NCBI RefSeq assembly: GCF_013282745.1
Contig: NZ_CP054044.1
Coordinates: forward strand, 372,001-436,000
From: Yersinia bercovieri ATCC 43970
GTDB lineage: Bacteria; Pseudomonadota; Gammaproteobacteria; Enterobacterales; Enterobacteriaceae
Reading direction: 5' to 3'
DNA: 64,000 bases
A program made the translations under genes and the position numbers. The notes under the pieces were generated by a model that was given only the letters and a program-made list of their open reading frames with translations, was not told where the DNA came from and ran no database searches. This document shows, one piece after another, positions 20,094-29,283 of the stretch. Numbering within the stretch: position 1 is the stretch's first letter; the number at the start of each line of letters is the position of its first letter.

Positions 20094-20990
20094 TTAGTTA
20101 GGCAGCGGATGTGTGGCGAACCACTCCACCAGAAAATCTAACATTGTCCTTAATGTTGCGGGCATTTGTCGCCGAGAAGTATAGATACCGTAAATACCCA
20201 TAGCCTGCGGTTGATAATCAGGTAATAACTTTATCAGCTCCCCACGGGCAATATAAGGCGCGGCAGAGTAGCTGGGCTGCAAGGTGATACCCGCCCCCTC
20301 TAGCGCCCCGCTAAGTAAAACGACCGACTCATTGGCGCTCAAATTCCCCCCGACGGCAACAGATGACTTCACGCCCTGCTGGTCAAAATGCCATAAACTT
20401 TTGCCGAAATAGGAGTAGGTCAGGCAGTTGTGTAGCGCCAGGTCAGATGGATTTTTCGGCACCCCCTTGGCAGATAGATAAGCGGGTGAGGCGCAGACCA
20501 CTGAGTGACAAGTAGCGAGTGGCCGGGCTATCAGGTTAGGATCTAGCTCATTGGTAATACGTAACGCCAGATCAATACGTTCTTCGACTAAATTGACCGC
20601 GCGATTATTCATTTGCAAATCAACTGCAACCTGCGGATAGCGGCGCAGATAGTCAGTGACGGCAATCACCAGCGCGCTCTGCCCAAGTGACTGAGAGCAA
20701 CTGATGCGCAATAAGCCATGCAGGCCGCCGCTCTCCGGCCCCACCACGGCATTCATATCCTGAGCAAACTCCAGCATCCGTCGGCAGCGCTCAAGTGTCG
20801 CCTCCCCCGCGTGAGTCAGACTCAACTTTCGGGTTGTCCGGTGCAGTAATCTCACCCCTGCCCACTGCTCCATCTGCGCCAGATAGCGTGTCACCATGGC
20901 GCGTGACATCGCCAACGACTCGGCGGCGGCAATCATACTGCCCCGCTCAACAATCGCGACAAAGACCTCTGCGGCGGTGATTCTATCCAT
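20094..20990 (-). CDS. LysR-family transcriptional regulator
   Basis: A 298-residue LTTR with the N-terminal winged helix-turn-helix (AEVFVAIVERGSMIAAAESLAMSRAMVTRYLAQME) and a C-terminal effector domain. The signature of the class that includes E. coli DmlR/AaeR-like regulators is visible (GLLRISCSQSLGQ, LALRITNELDPNLIARPL). It is transcribed away from the secreted metallo-beta-lactamase-fold gene and towards the MFS gene, so either may be a target. The target and effector cannot be read from the sequence. Confidence 0.87.
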   Translation of the reverse strand: MDRITAAEVFVAIVERGSMIAAAESLAMSRAMVTRYLAQMEQWAGVRLLHRTTRKLSLTHAGEATLERCRRMLEFAQDMNAVVGPESGGLHGLLRISCSQSLGQSALVIAVTDYLRRYPQVAVDLQMNNRAVNLVEERIDLALRITNELDPNLIARPLATCHSVVCASPAYLSAKGVPKNPSDLALHNCLTYSYFGKSLWHFDQQGVKSSVAVGGNLSANESVVLLSGALEGAGITLQPSYSAAPYIARGELIKLLPDYQPQAMGIYGIYTSRRQMPATLRTMLDFLVEWFATHPLPN

Positions 20991-21096
20991 GATTAGCTCG
21001 ATTTACGCAACAAACAATTGTCCATTATCGGGTTTTTCTATCGATATATGCAATCTATTATCTAGCCCATACCCAGTCACTCTCAGGACAAGCAAC

Positions 21097-21984
21097 ATGT
21101 TAAACAAAAAACTATTACAAATGACCCTCGCCAGCATGGCTATTTTTGCTGTGGTATCAACGGCTAATGCTGCTGACCCCCTAAAAATGGAGGTCTACAA
21201 TCCCGGAGAAAAAAGTATCTTCCCGGTGTCGTCGGAAATTATCAGCGGCAAAACTGAGGTGGCCTTAATTGATGCCCAATTTCAGCGCAATGACGCCGAA
21301 GCGCTGGTGAAGAAAATCCAGCAAAGTGGTAAAAAACTGACCACCATCTACATCAGCCAGGCAGATCCCGACTTCTACTTTGGTCTGGAGGTGATTACCA
21401 AAGCGTTCCCACACGCCAAAGTGCTCGCGACGCCGCAAACTATCGAAGAGATAGAGGCCACTCAGGCGGGTAAAATGGCCTATTGGGGGCCAATTTTGAA
21501 AGAGAACGCGCCGACCCAAGTGATTGTTCCGCAACCGCTGCAAGGTAAGAGTTTTACCATTGATGGACACCAAATTGAGGTTGAAGGCTTAGACGGCCCA
21601 TCACCAGAAAAAACCTTTGTCTGGATCCCATCATTAAAAGCGGTAGTCGGCGGAGTTGCGGTCTCCGGTAATATCCACTTATGGGTTGCCGATACCCAAA
21701 CAGCAGAATCACGCCAGCACTGGCTGACAACATTAGAAAAGATTAAAGCTTTAAAACCTGTGACTGTGGTTCCGGGGCACTATCTGGATAATGCGCCACA
21801 AACATTGGCATCAGTGACCTTCACTCAGAACTATTTAACCACATTAAATGCAGAGATTCCTAAAGCAAAAGATTCCGCTGAGCTGATAGGGGCGATGGAA
21901 AAACATTATCCTGAGCTAAAAGATAAATCCAGCCTGGAATTAAGTGCCAAAGTATTAAAAAACGAGATGAAATGGCCTCAGTAG
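21097..21984 (+). CDS. Secreted metallo-beta-lactamase-fold protein with a degenerate metal motif
   Basis: A 295-residue protein with a Sec signal peptide (MLNKKLLQMT, then a hydrophobic core, cleavage after STANA). The body resembles MBL-fold hydrolases (ALIDAQFQRNDAEALVKKI, TIYISQADPDFYFG, VVPGHYLDNAP). The canonical HxHxDH metal motif is replaced by SQADPDF at residues 87-93, while the later His of PGH is kept. A classical two-zinc enzyme is therefore unlikely. The ATG at 21097 is chosen because the signal peptide starts there; the reading open from 20896 overlaps the divergent regulator. A DsbA-like gene follows 100 bp downstream. Confidence 0.82.
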   Translation: MLNKKLLQMTLASMAIFAVVSTANAADPLKMEVYNPGEKSIFPVSSEIISGKTEVALIDAQFQRNDAEALVKKIQQSGKKLTTIYISQADPDFYFGLEVITKAFPHAKVLATPQTIEEIEATQAGKMAYWGPILKENAPTQVIVPQPLQGKSFTIDGHQIEVEGLDGPSPEKTFVWIPSLKAVVGGVAVSGNIHLWVADTQTAESRQHWLTTLEKIKALKPVTVVPGHYLDNAPQTLASVTFTQNYLTTLNAEIPKAKDSAELIGAMEKHYPELKDKSSLELSAKVLKNEMKWPQ

Positions 21985-22084
21985 AGGCAGCTAAATTTAA
22001 TCGACGCTGAACTGCTATACCAGCAAATAGCATATATTCCATTAAATAACATATATGCCAGTAAATAGAATAGAGGAAGCCATC

Positions 22085-22729
22085 ATGGCCGCTACAAAAT
22101 TGCATTACATTTTCGATCCATTATGTGGCTGGTGCTATGGTGCTGCTCCATTGGTTCAAGCCGCGCAAAATATTGCTAATCTAACACTGGTATTGCACGG
22201 CGGCGGGATGATGTCTGGGGCCAATCGCCGCCAGATTGATAGCCAATGGCGCGGTTATGTTATGCCCCACGACCAACGGATTGCCCAGTTAACCGGGCAA
22301 ACCTTTGGTGACGCTTACTATAATCATTTACTGAATGATACTTCAGCCGTCATGGACTCCACGCCACCTATTGTTGCCATTCTGGCAGCAGAGGCACTGG
22401 CTGGGCGCGGAGCCGATATGCTGCATCGTATTCAGCAAGCGCATTATATAGAAGGCCGGCATATTGCTGCCCCAGAAGTATTAGCTGAACTTGCCTCGGA
22501 TATTGGCCTGAGCAGTGATGGGTTTATCGACGCATTTCACACCGCTCAGACAACATCCACCCAGCATATTGCTGAAAGCCGCGCTCTACTGGCGAAAGTG
22601 CGCGGACATGGATTTCCAACATTTGTACTGCAAGACCAACAGGGAAAAATGAGTGTGCTACCCGCAAGTGACTACTATGGCAATCCATCCGCCTGGGCCG
22701 AGATGCTGCAAAACAGTATCGCGCTCTAA
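22085..22729 (+). CDS. DsbA-family thioredoxin-fold protein
   Basis: A 214-residue cytoplasmic protein of the DsbA/FrnE-type thioredoxin superfamily. It has FDPLCGWCYGAAP at the N-terminus (CGWC redox motif, residues about 14-17), a helical insertion, and the cis-Pro motif HGFPTFVL near the C-terminus. No signal peptide is seen. It is probably a thiol oxidoreductase or isomerase, and the substrate is unknown. The ATG at 22085 has a strong GAGGAAG ribosome binding site; the open reading from 22055 does not. It is the last backbone-like gene before the A+T-rich secretion island. Confidence 0.85.
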   Translation: MAATKLHYIFDPLCGWCYGAAPLVQAAQNIANLTLVLHGGGMMSGANRRQIDSQWRGYVMPHDQRIAQLTGQTFGDAYYNHLLNDTSAVMDSTPPIVAILAAEALAGRGADMLHRIQQAHYIEGRHIAAPEVLAELASDIGLSSDGFIDAFHTAQTTSTQHIAESRALLAKVRGHGFPTFVLQDQQGKMSVLPASDYYGNPSAWAEMLQNSIAL

Positions 22730-23008
22730 AAATTGATGGCGACCTCCTTATCAAAATGTTGATGCGACAAAGCTCCGGCAGCAATAACATTAATATGTGA
22801 AATAAGATAATTGAGTAATCTGATAATCCAACGGGTAACAGCCAAGCAAACAGAAATATGTTGAACACTATTTTCACAATTAGTTATGGTTGATATATCA
22901 ACATTATCTATCAATTAGGATAAAATATTTCAAAAAATGCAGTTATTACTTATAAAACAAGTAGTTTACTGTCACCTGATAGTAAAATGAAATGATAAAA
23001 ATATATAA

Positions 23009-23485
23009 TCATGTATTAATACGTGTCAATAATCGCAAACTATTTACAGGATGCCCTTGGGATTGCTCTATAAAAATAGTATTTTCATTTAACCTATAGA
23101 TAGATGGATGACTTATCGTGTAAGGGGTATTAAGAAAATCATTTAAGTCACGATCATCATCATTCATGATTGATACAGATAATATCTTGCCAGTTAAAAT
23201 ATTACTACCCGTATCCATAACATCAAAAACAATATTACGCCTTGCTTTTATATAGTGATTATCATCATAAACATCAACAGATGAATTGACCTCTCTATTT
23301 ATAATACTTATCCGAGAATAGATATGATAAGCACTAAGCCCATGACTAAGTCGACTATTCACCTCCCAATAGCCTTCAATATCTTTCATTGGGTGAATAT
23401 AAGAATACACTCGCCCTGAAACATATCCGGTACACAGACCTAAAAATAAAAAAAGAAGCGCAGGAACCACTATTTCTTTTCGCAA
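23009..23485 (-). CDS. Small membrane-anchored protein, ToxS-like position
   Basis: A 158-residue protein with one N-terminal hydrophobic segment (about residues 7-25: VPALLFLFLGLCTGYVSG) and a predicted periplasmic remainder. No family is recognised by sequence. It starts with TTG, supported by a GGGAGAG ribosome binding site, inside the last codons of the upstream ToxR-like gene (16-bp overlap), so the two are surely co-expressed. The pairing of a membrane winged-helix regulator with a short one-pass partner is the layout of toxR-toxS. The functional analogy is an inference. Confidence 0.65.
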   Translation of the reverse strand: MRKEIVVPALLFLFLGLCTGYVSGRVYSYIHPMKDIEGYWEVNSRLSHGLSAYHIYSRISIINREVNSSVDVYDDNHYIKARRNIVFDVMDTGSNILTGKILSVSIMNDDDRDLNDFLNTPYTISHPSIYRLNENTIFIEQSQGHPVNSLRLLTRINT

Positions 23486-24129
23486 ATTAACTCTCCCTCA
23501 CAATATTTGCATGCAATATATTCACCATGACTCCTTCTTTTTAAAAAAACATAGGGGTCTTTTTGATATAAGGATAAAAACTCCTTATCTCGAACCTTAT
23601 CTAAACCAACTAATATGGGTAAAGATTTCACCTCGTTAATTTTAATTTGATAGTAATTTGATGTTAGTTCAAATGAAATAAAAAATAAAACAACAGAGAC
23701 TACCAGCATAAGAGCTTTATAACGAAAACTTAGAAACCTGAGGGATAAAGAGATAGATTTAGGCTTAACACCTACTGTTGAATCAGCATGGGTGAATCTC
23801 AAATCTTGCGGAGAGCCAGATGAGATGAAGCTAGGCTTAATACCAATAGAGTATCCTTTTTTAGGGATTGTCGTCACTATCTCATGATCTTTATCATCAA
23901 GTGCATTACGTAAATTACTAATGGTTTGTGTTAATGTATTATCAGTGACATAACTCTCGCCCCATATTTCCCTCTCAATATCCTCACGAGAGAGTGATGA
24001 AGGATAGTGGTGACACAATAAAGAGAGCACCTCAGATTCTTTATTTCTTATTTTTACAATAGCCCCCCCTTTATTAATTACTCTTTTTGTCGGAGTAAAT
24101 ATAATGTTGCCAATAATTATCTCATCCAT
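23470..24129 (-). CDS. ToxR/CadC-like membrane-bound transcriptional regulator
   Basis: A 219-residue protein with an N-terminal OmpR-type winged helix (about residues 5-97; NKESEVLSLLCHHYPSSLSREDIEREIWG, TDNTLTQTISNLRNAL, TTIPKKGYSIG). A linker, one membrane helix at about 138-155 and a short periplasmic tail follow. The tail holds three Cys (207, 210, 216). This one-component, membrane-tethered layout is that of ToxR and CadC. It lies at the distal end of the type II secretion operon, 266 bp after gspO, and overlaps a small membrane protein gene. It is likely to regulate the secretion genes, which is inferred from position. Confidence 0.8.
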   Translation of the reverse strand: MDEIIIGNIIFTPTKRVINKGGAIVKIRNKESEVLSLLCHHYPSSLSREDIEREIWGESYVTDNTLTQTISNLRNALDDKDHEIVTTIPKKGYSIGIKPSFISSGSPQDLRFTHADSTVGVKPKSISLSLRFLSFRYKALMLVVSVVLFFISFELTSNYYQIKINEVKSLPILVGLDKVRDKEFLSLYQKDPYVFLKRRSHGEYIACKYCEGELICEKK

Positions 24130-24395
24130 CCTCTTACCCTACAGTTATCGCTGATTAGAGTAACAGAGATAGCACTAAGAGTGTGTTACCTACAAACATT
24201 AATAAAATTAAAAGTAATAGTTTCTATGGAAATCTAATAAGCATCATCAAAAACAAACTAAATTAAGTAAAAATCTATCAATAAAAAAATATTATCCATA
24301 GAAAAACACATAGACATCAATTTTATAGCATAGGGGAGTTATAAGTATAAAATACAGCTAATTTTTTAACTTTTCTTGGTTCAAAAAACTGTCAT

Positions 24396-25205
24396 TTACC
24401 CATTTAAGAACAGATAAATAACACCTGCCAGAGCAATATGGGGACCAAATGCGATGTACTTCTCCCTCTTTTTTGATATTTTATGAAGAATAATATAAGC
24501 CATAATACCGAGACAGGAAGATAGTAAAACCAAAACAGGAATGGCAGACAAACCAAACCACGCTCCCAACGCAGACATTAATTTAAAGTCACCATGTCCC
24601 ATCCCCTCAACACCCTTAAAAAACTTAAGTAACCAATAGGGCATCCATAGAATAAGATAGCCAGTCACTGCACCAATTACAGCAAAAGACAAAGAGGATA
24701 GCCCATTATTTATATTAAATAGCAACCCAGCCCATAATAATGGAAATGTAATACAATCAGGAAGAAGATAACACTCAAAATCTATAAAAGAGAGTGCAAC
24801 AAGTGCCCAAACCAAAAACAGGCTAGCAATCATTATATAATCATTTTTTATACAGTATATAACTGCCAGTGTTAATATAGCTGTTATTATCTCCACAATT
24901 AAATAGCGAGGGCTTATTTTTTGATTACAACAATGTGTTGTGCCTCTTAAAAATAACCAGCTAAAAACAGGTATATTATGCCAGGCCCGCAAAGGGTTAT
25001 AACATTTTGGACAAAATGATCTTGGATAGCATAGTGTAATCTTACGGTTAAATACTTCAGCTTCTTTATACTTCACTGGGTTTTTCAACATCACACTAGT
25101 CAACATAATGGGTAGTCGATATATTATGACGTTTAAAAAACTCCCTACACACGATCCAATAATAATATAAAACAACATACATCCTAAGCTATACACATCC
25201 ATCAT
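24396..25205 (-). CDS. gspO: Type IV prepilin peptidase GspO
   Basis: Inner-membrane aspartyl protease that cleaves and N-methylates the pseudopilins. The 269-residue protein has the cytoplasmic zinc-type loop (FCPKCYNPLRAWHNIPVFSW then HCCNQKISPRYLIVE) and about eight membrane segments. Both catalytic Asp motifs are present, DFECYLLPD and GMGHGDFKL. The second Cys pair is altered: family members usually have CxxC where this protein has THCC. The ATG at 25205 fits the gene boundary just after gspM; the reading from 25253 overlaps gspM. Confidence 0.93.
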   Translation of the reverse strand: MMDVYSLGCMLFYIIIGSCVGSFLNVIIYRLPIMLTSVMLKNPVKYKEAEVFNRKITLCYPRSFCPKCYNPLRAWHNIPVFSWLFLRGTTHCCNQKISPRYLIVEIITAILTLAVIYCIKNDYIMIASLFLVWALVALSFIDFECYLLPDCITFPLLWAGLLFNINNGLSSLSFAVIGAVTGYLILWMPYWLLKFFKGVEGMGHGDFKLMSALGAWFGLSAIPVLVLLSSCLGIMAYIILHKISKKREKYIAFGPHIALAGVIYLFLNG

Positions 25206-25212
25206 GATTTTA

Positions 25213-25713
25213 TTACATCCCTTTAGATAAGTGTTTGATACAAATAATACCACTTAGAAGATCGCCACTATCGTCACTGTTCGCATCACTGTTCGCTCTA
25301 TAGATATTAATATTATTAATCTCTACATCCTGATAATAAGATAGAATAAGAACAACATCCAACAGCCTAGAGAAACTTACATTTTTAATATCAATTAATA
25401 TACTCCCATCATCTAACATGGAAATATTAAACACGGTATCATCTTCAATGAGAAGATCAGTCACTTCATTATCAACTCCTTCATTTGAGCCATGGTTGTT
25501 CCATACTTTCGGGGTTTTCCTCATTTTTAGCTTTTCAGTCACAAATGAGTAATATGTAATCTTGCTAGCTAACCAGTCATTTTTTTGTGTCAATAGAACA
25601 CTATCCAGCACCAGTGTGATTAAGTAAAAAACAGTAGCAATCAACATAAATAGTAGAGAAAAAACAGCCAATCTATTTTTAATAGAGGAAATGAAGAGAA
25701 TTATCCAATTCAT
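25213..25713 (-). CDS. gspM: Type II secretion inner-membrane protein GspM
   Basis: A 166-residue bitopic protein with one N-terminal membrane helix (about residues 15-37) and a periplasmic domain, the GspM layout. Sequence similarity is weak, and the call rests on its place between gspL and gspO. Its ATG (MNWIILFISS) overlaps the gspL TGA as ATGA; a GTG three codons upstream is also open. GspM normally binds GspL and forms the assembly platform with GspF and GspC. Confidence 0.75.
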   Translation of the reverse strand: MNWIILFISSIKNRLAVFSLLFMLIATVFYLITLVLDSVLLTQKNDWLASKITYYSFVTEKLKMRKTPKVWNNHGSNEGVDNEVTDLLIEDDTVFNISMLDDGSILIDIKNVSFSRLLDVVLILSYYQDVEINNINIYRANSDANSDDSGDLLSGIICIKHLSKGM

Positions 25714-26915
25714 TGGCAACACTTAAATATAACGTCATAGGTTCCATTATCATTATCAATGGTAACTGCATTTAAGTTTGAGGTCGAAAAATCTTTCTCT
25801 CGTTTTTTTAGCATCTCACCTATAATACTCTCCTCGACTATTGTGGTGACATTGAAAGAGATGGTCTGTCTCTCATTATCAAGATAAATACTATTAATGC
25901 TTAAATCTAAATCATTAATTATGTGGCTAGAGTCATGTAATAGAGAAATTAAGTTAAAATTCATAACTCGTCTATTGTAACTATAAGTATAATAGCTAAA
26001 ATCAATGATTTCAGTGGTGCCAACTTTATTATTCCAGAAAAAGTCATTATGAAAATCATCTGACATAAAAGTTAATGCATCAATACTCTTTCCTATTTTA
26101 TAGTTCTCAATTAAGTAATCAGAACATATCAAAGTAGAGAGTAAAAACAATAGCCATATAAACTTAAAGTTATAGTTACTTTTACTCCCCTGGTTGTGAC
26201 AGAAAGCATACTTCCCACGAAGAAAGTTAGCACTACAATTTTCAATATTTTCGGACATAATGCGCAGCACATCGCAATAAGATACAAGATGGTGATCTAT
26301 CGGTTTATCATTAGAAGTACTAAATAGATCTTTAGATATAGAGATGAACCTTGATAGAACTAATTTTTTTAGTACCGCCTCCTGGATTGAAAAGCCTGAA
26401 AACTCATGGTCTCTTATTAGCCACTCATTGCCTAAATTAACTGCATACCACTCCCCTGGGTTAAATGGTAATATCAAAACATCAGGCATGATAATTTCTG
26501 TATATATCCCTGCATTTTGTAACCATCCCAGCCAAACTTTTATCAGTGAGTGCTCGACGGCCGCTACATAGCAGAAATCATCATCGCGCTTCAATATGAT
26601 GATGTGAAAGTCATCTATATTACCTACTATTGATTGCTCGATAGTGAATGCAATAGCCTTAATTATATTTCTTATCTTTATATTCTTGACATCAACTTTA
26701 CGAAAAACAACTCTGTTTGATGAGACTATTACTTTAACTCTAGTATAATCATATGCTGCAATTTTAATCAATTCACAGTGATTGTCTAGTTTACCATGAG
26801 TTATTCCCTCAGAACCTTGTATCTCCATGCACCAGTAAATAGGATCTGTTGCATAACTACCCAGCCTGATGATGAGGTTATTTTGAGTGGTTGATCTGTT
26901 TAATATATTTATCAC
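25710..26915 (-). CDS. gspL: Type II secretion inner-membrane protein GspL
   Basis: A 401-residue bitopic protein with an actin-like cytoplasmic domain. Hallmarks of the GspL N-terminal half include IIRLGSY, the pairing of long beta-strands, and LNAGIYTEIIMPDVLILPF-like hinge residues. A single membrane helix lies near residues 255-272 (FIWLLFLLSTLICSDYLI), followed by a periplasmic ferredoxin-like domain. It recruits the ATPase GspE to the membrane. The start is uncertain: a GTG at 26915 has AAGG ten bases upstream, while a TTG at 26924 is also open. Both overlap the 3' end of gspK. Confidence 0.82.
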   Translation of the reverse strand: MINILNRSTTQNNLIIRLGSYATDPIYWCMEIQGSEGITHGKLDNHCELIKIAAYDYTRVKVIVSSNRVVFRKVDVKNIKIRNIIKAIAFTIEQSIVGNIDDFHIIILKRDDDFCYVAAVEHSLIKVWLGWLQNAGIYTEIIMPDVLILPFNPGEWYAVNLGNEWLIRDHEFSGFSIQEAVLKKLVLSRFISISKDLFSTSNDKPIDHHLVSYCDVLRIMSENIENCSANFLRGKYAFCHNQGSKSNYNFKFIWLLFLLSTLICSDYLIENYKIGKSIDALTFMSDDFHNDFFWNNKVGTTEIIDFSYYTYSYNRRVMNFNLISLLHDSSHIINDLDLSINSIYLDNERQTISFNVTTIVEESIIGEMLKKREKDFSTSNLNAVTIDNDNGTYDVIFKCCQ

Positions 26916-27795
26916 TAATACCAAACCTTCGGTGAAGCACCGTAATTCCCCTCGCCCTTACATCAAGTAAACTCGTTAATTGATAATGTCTATACTCATT
27001 ACTCAACCAAAAGACCAATGATATAAAATATCTATCATGGGAAAATATTGACATGACAATATCTTTTACTCTCTGTACGTTCTCAATTCTTATTTCAGAG
27101 CTATCTATCAATGTATCCAGAAAAATTTGAACATCCCCCCAACCACTATCAGGTTTAGACAAGATGGTCCTCATAATGTTTTCTTCATCGACTAAATTCA
27201 TAAGAATTTCCTGTATGAGCTTACTATGTTGAATTCCGAGTGCATTGATATTTATGACTAATAAATTATCATATCTGACACATAACAATGGGGTCATTTT
27301 AGAATAGATATCACTATTGATATCATCCCAATTTGATTTTTTCTTAAAGTAACTCAAAATAACATCTTTGATTTCATCAACATCAGAAAATAACAAATTT
27401 AAATCACCCGCTATATTATTTAAAACTGTCAGATAATATATTTCACTATCTTTATTAAAAGATAAAGATGACTGTAATGACTTAACATTGAAACAGTTTG
27501 TTTGATCGATTATTTTATAATGTACATCTATATTATTTATTTTTATAGATCTAGGTTTGTTAAATACCCCTGCTGATATATCGGCTACATCATTACTGAT
27601 GCTCTTCTCTCTCATCATTTCAGACAATAGACTTTCTTCCGCACCAAGTAGCAACAACTTCTCTGATTTTCTTTGTTTGCTATTTTCTGACAAGATATAT
27701 ATTACTGACCAATGATATTTCGATGCTATTACTACTCCCCCCATCAACAGTAGAACACCAAGAACAAGCAGTAAAGCAATACCACACTGTTTCAC
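26878..27795 (-). CDS. gspK: Type II secretion minor pseudopilin GspK
   Basis: A 305-residue pseudopilin, large as usual for GspK, expected at the pseudopilus tip. The very short leader MKQCG precedes IALLLVLGVLLLM, the prepilin hydrophobic helix. As in other GspK proteins there is no Glu at position 5. IIDQTNCFNVKSL matches the D-x-x-x-x-FN-x-x-x-L motif of the family. A GTG start at 27795 right after AGGAGG is preferred; a TTG at 27807 overlapping the gspJ stop is the alternative. Confidence 0.87.
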   Translation of the reverse strand: MKQCGIALLLVLGVLLLMGGVVIASKYHWSVIYILSENSKQRKSEKLLLLGAEESLLSEMMREKSISNDVADISAGVFNKPRSIKINNIDVHYKIIDQTNCFNVKSLQSSLSFNKDSEIYYLTVLNNIAGDLNLLFSDVDEIKDVILSYFKKKSNWDDINSDIYSKMTPLLCVRYDNLLVININALGIQHSKLIQEILMNLVDEENIMRTILSKPDSGWGDVQIFLDTLIDSSEIRIENVQRVKDIVMSIFSHDRYFISLVFWLSNEYRHYQLTSLLDVRARGITVLHRRFGISDKYIKQINHSK

Positions 27796-27803
27796 TAACC
27801 TCC

Positions 27804-28424
27804 TCAACTCAAAAGCTCTGTTTGACTATTTAATAATATAATAACACGCCTTATTGTGCCTATACCTTCAAACTCAATCGTCACTTCTACAGCGCGAGGC
27901 AGAATAGATCCACTATTCCATTCATTTACCCACTTACCCTTATGATAAATACGCATACGAAACCCTACAATGCTATTGACCATAGTAAAAACCTCAGGAT
28001 CCGATATGTTCAAATCATCTGAATTACTAGCTGATATTCTCTCTAATTTTTTATTTTTCAATCTATAACCTAAAGTATTTGATTGATAGTGAAACAGAAT
28101 CTCCTCACTATTATTATCTTCACATAACAAATACAGCCCAAACTCATCACTCTCCAGTAGCTTATTTCTTATATCAAGATAATCATTATGATTACTCGAG
28201 GAGCTCTGGTGGATTGTGATATGTGATATGTCGTGATCTAGCTTATTAATTACACTTTCCAATTCACTAATTTGCTTATATTTTTTATTTATAGCAACAC
28301 TACTCTTAGTCACAATCATAAGAACCTGATACGCCATCAAACTCATCATTGTAAAAATAGCCACAGAAAGTAACATTTCAAGTAGAGTAAAACCACAATG
28401 TGTGGTTTTACTTATTAATAACAC
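27804..28424 (-). CDS. gspJ: Type II secretion minor pseudopilin GspJ
   Basis: A 206-residue pseudopilin with the prepilin cleavage motif CG/FTLLEMLLSVAIFTMMSLMAY, with Glu at position 5, and the GspJ-like C-terminal pattern LPRAVEVTIEF. It starts with GTG inside the end of gspI (17-bp overlap) after GGCGGG. It forms the tip complex with GspI and GspK. Confidence 0.9.
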   Translation of the reverse strand: MLLISKTTHCGFTLLEMLLSVAIFTMMSLMAYQVLMIVTKSSVAINKKYKQISELESVINKLDHDISHITIHQSSSSNHNDYLDIRNKLLESDEFGLYLLCEDNNSEEILFHYQSNTLGYRLKNKKLERISASNSDDLNISDPEVFTMVNSIVGFRMRIYHKGKWVNEWNSGSILPRAVEVTIEFEGIGTIRRVIILLNSQTELLS

Positions 28425-28776
28425 GATATCCCGCCAATATAAAATCAGGTTTTATTTTATCCTCCCGTTCCCGAACTTCAACAATAATAGTGATAATAGT
28501 ATCTTCTTGGTATTTAATTTCTTTCGATTGCCAATACCATAATTTGTCCATCATGAACTCTTGCCCTTTCAGCCAGTTGTCGGTTTGAGCTATTCTCATA
28601 ATTTTAATTTCAGACAAAATGTTTTCTGCTACCCAAGAAGATACCATTCTATTTTCTAAGTTTTTTGCCAATACTAATTTTTCACTGATAACCTTCATAA
28701 CACCAATGGCAGAAAATGCAAAAATAGCCAATGAAACCATAAGTTCAAATAAAGTAAACCCTTTATTATTACACAA
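28408..28776 (-). CDS. gspI: Type II secretion minor pseudopilin GspI
   Basis: A 122-residue pseudopilin with the cleavage motif NKG/FTLFELMVSLAIFAFSAIGV. The segment VSSWVAENILSEIKI equals the WVAxNxLxE signature that separates GspI from GspH. It starts with TTG after AGGTGAG. The gene follows gspG directly, with 50 bp between them. The gspH gene that normally lies here is missing. Confidence 0.9.
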   Translation of the reverse strand: MCNNKGFTLFELMVSLAIFAFSAIGVMKVISEKLVLAKNLENRMVSSWVAENILSEIKIMRIAQTDNWLKGQEFMMDKLWYWQSKEIKYQEDTIITIIVEVREREDKIKPDFILAGYRVINK

Positions 28777-28826
28777 GTGCTCACCTAATTATTTTTCATA
28801 ATATAAAAAATCCCAAGTGCCACTGT

Positions 28827-29264
28827 CTATTTCTCTGCTGCCGATGGCTCCAACCAATTATTAATGTCATCTTCAGTTCCAACGATTTTATCTGGCCCAG
28901 AAGAGAATATATCTATCTCTCCATATTTTCCGGGGTTAGTTAACTGATATGAACTCCCCCATGGATCTTGTGGTAGCCGACGAATATACCCATGTTGAGG
29001 GTAGTTTTTCGGGATAGGTAACACTGTTGGTTTGATAATCAACGAATCAATACCTTGCTGTTCGGTGGGATAATATCCATTATCCAATTTATACAGATCC
29101 AATGCATTTTCCAGGGCGGCGATATCACTCAGTGCTTTCTGCCTATCAGCTCTATTTTTATTGGACATCAAACTAGGAACTGTTAGGCTAGCAAGAAGCC
29201 CGAGTATGATAATAACAATCATAATTTCCAACAATGTAAATCCACTGGCCTTGGTATCATTCAT
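28827..29264 (-). CDS. gspG: Type II secretion major pseudopilin GspG
   Basis: A 145-residue major pseudopilin. It has the prepilin motif KASG/FTLLEIMIVIIILGLLASL with Glu5, the globular PQDPWGSSYQLTNPGKYG segment, and the calcium-binding loop SSGPDKIVGTEDDINNW typical of GspG. An ATG is preceded by GGGG. It is cleaved by GspO and polymerises into the pseudopilus. Confidence 0.96.
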   Translation of the reverse strand: MNDTKASGFTLLEIMIVIIILGLLASLTVPSLMSNKNRADRQKALSDIAALENALDLYKLDNGYYPTEQQGIDSLIIKPTVLPIPKNYPQHGYIRRLPQDPWGSSYQLTNPGKYGEIDIFSSGPDKIVGTEDDINNWLEPSAAEK

Positions 29265-29283
29265 AAAACCCCGTTGATAATAG

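Noticed and set aside
22730..23008. Gene between the DsbA-like gene and the island
   Set aside because: Only short open frames without ribosome binding sites; treated as intergenic.
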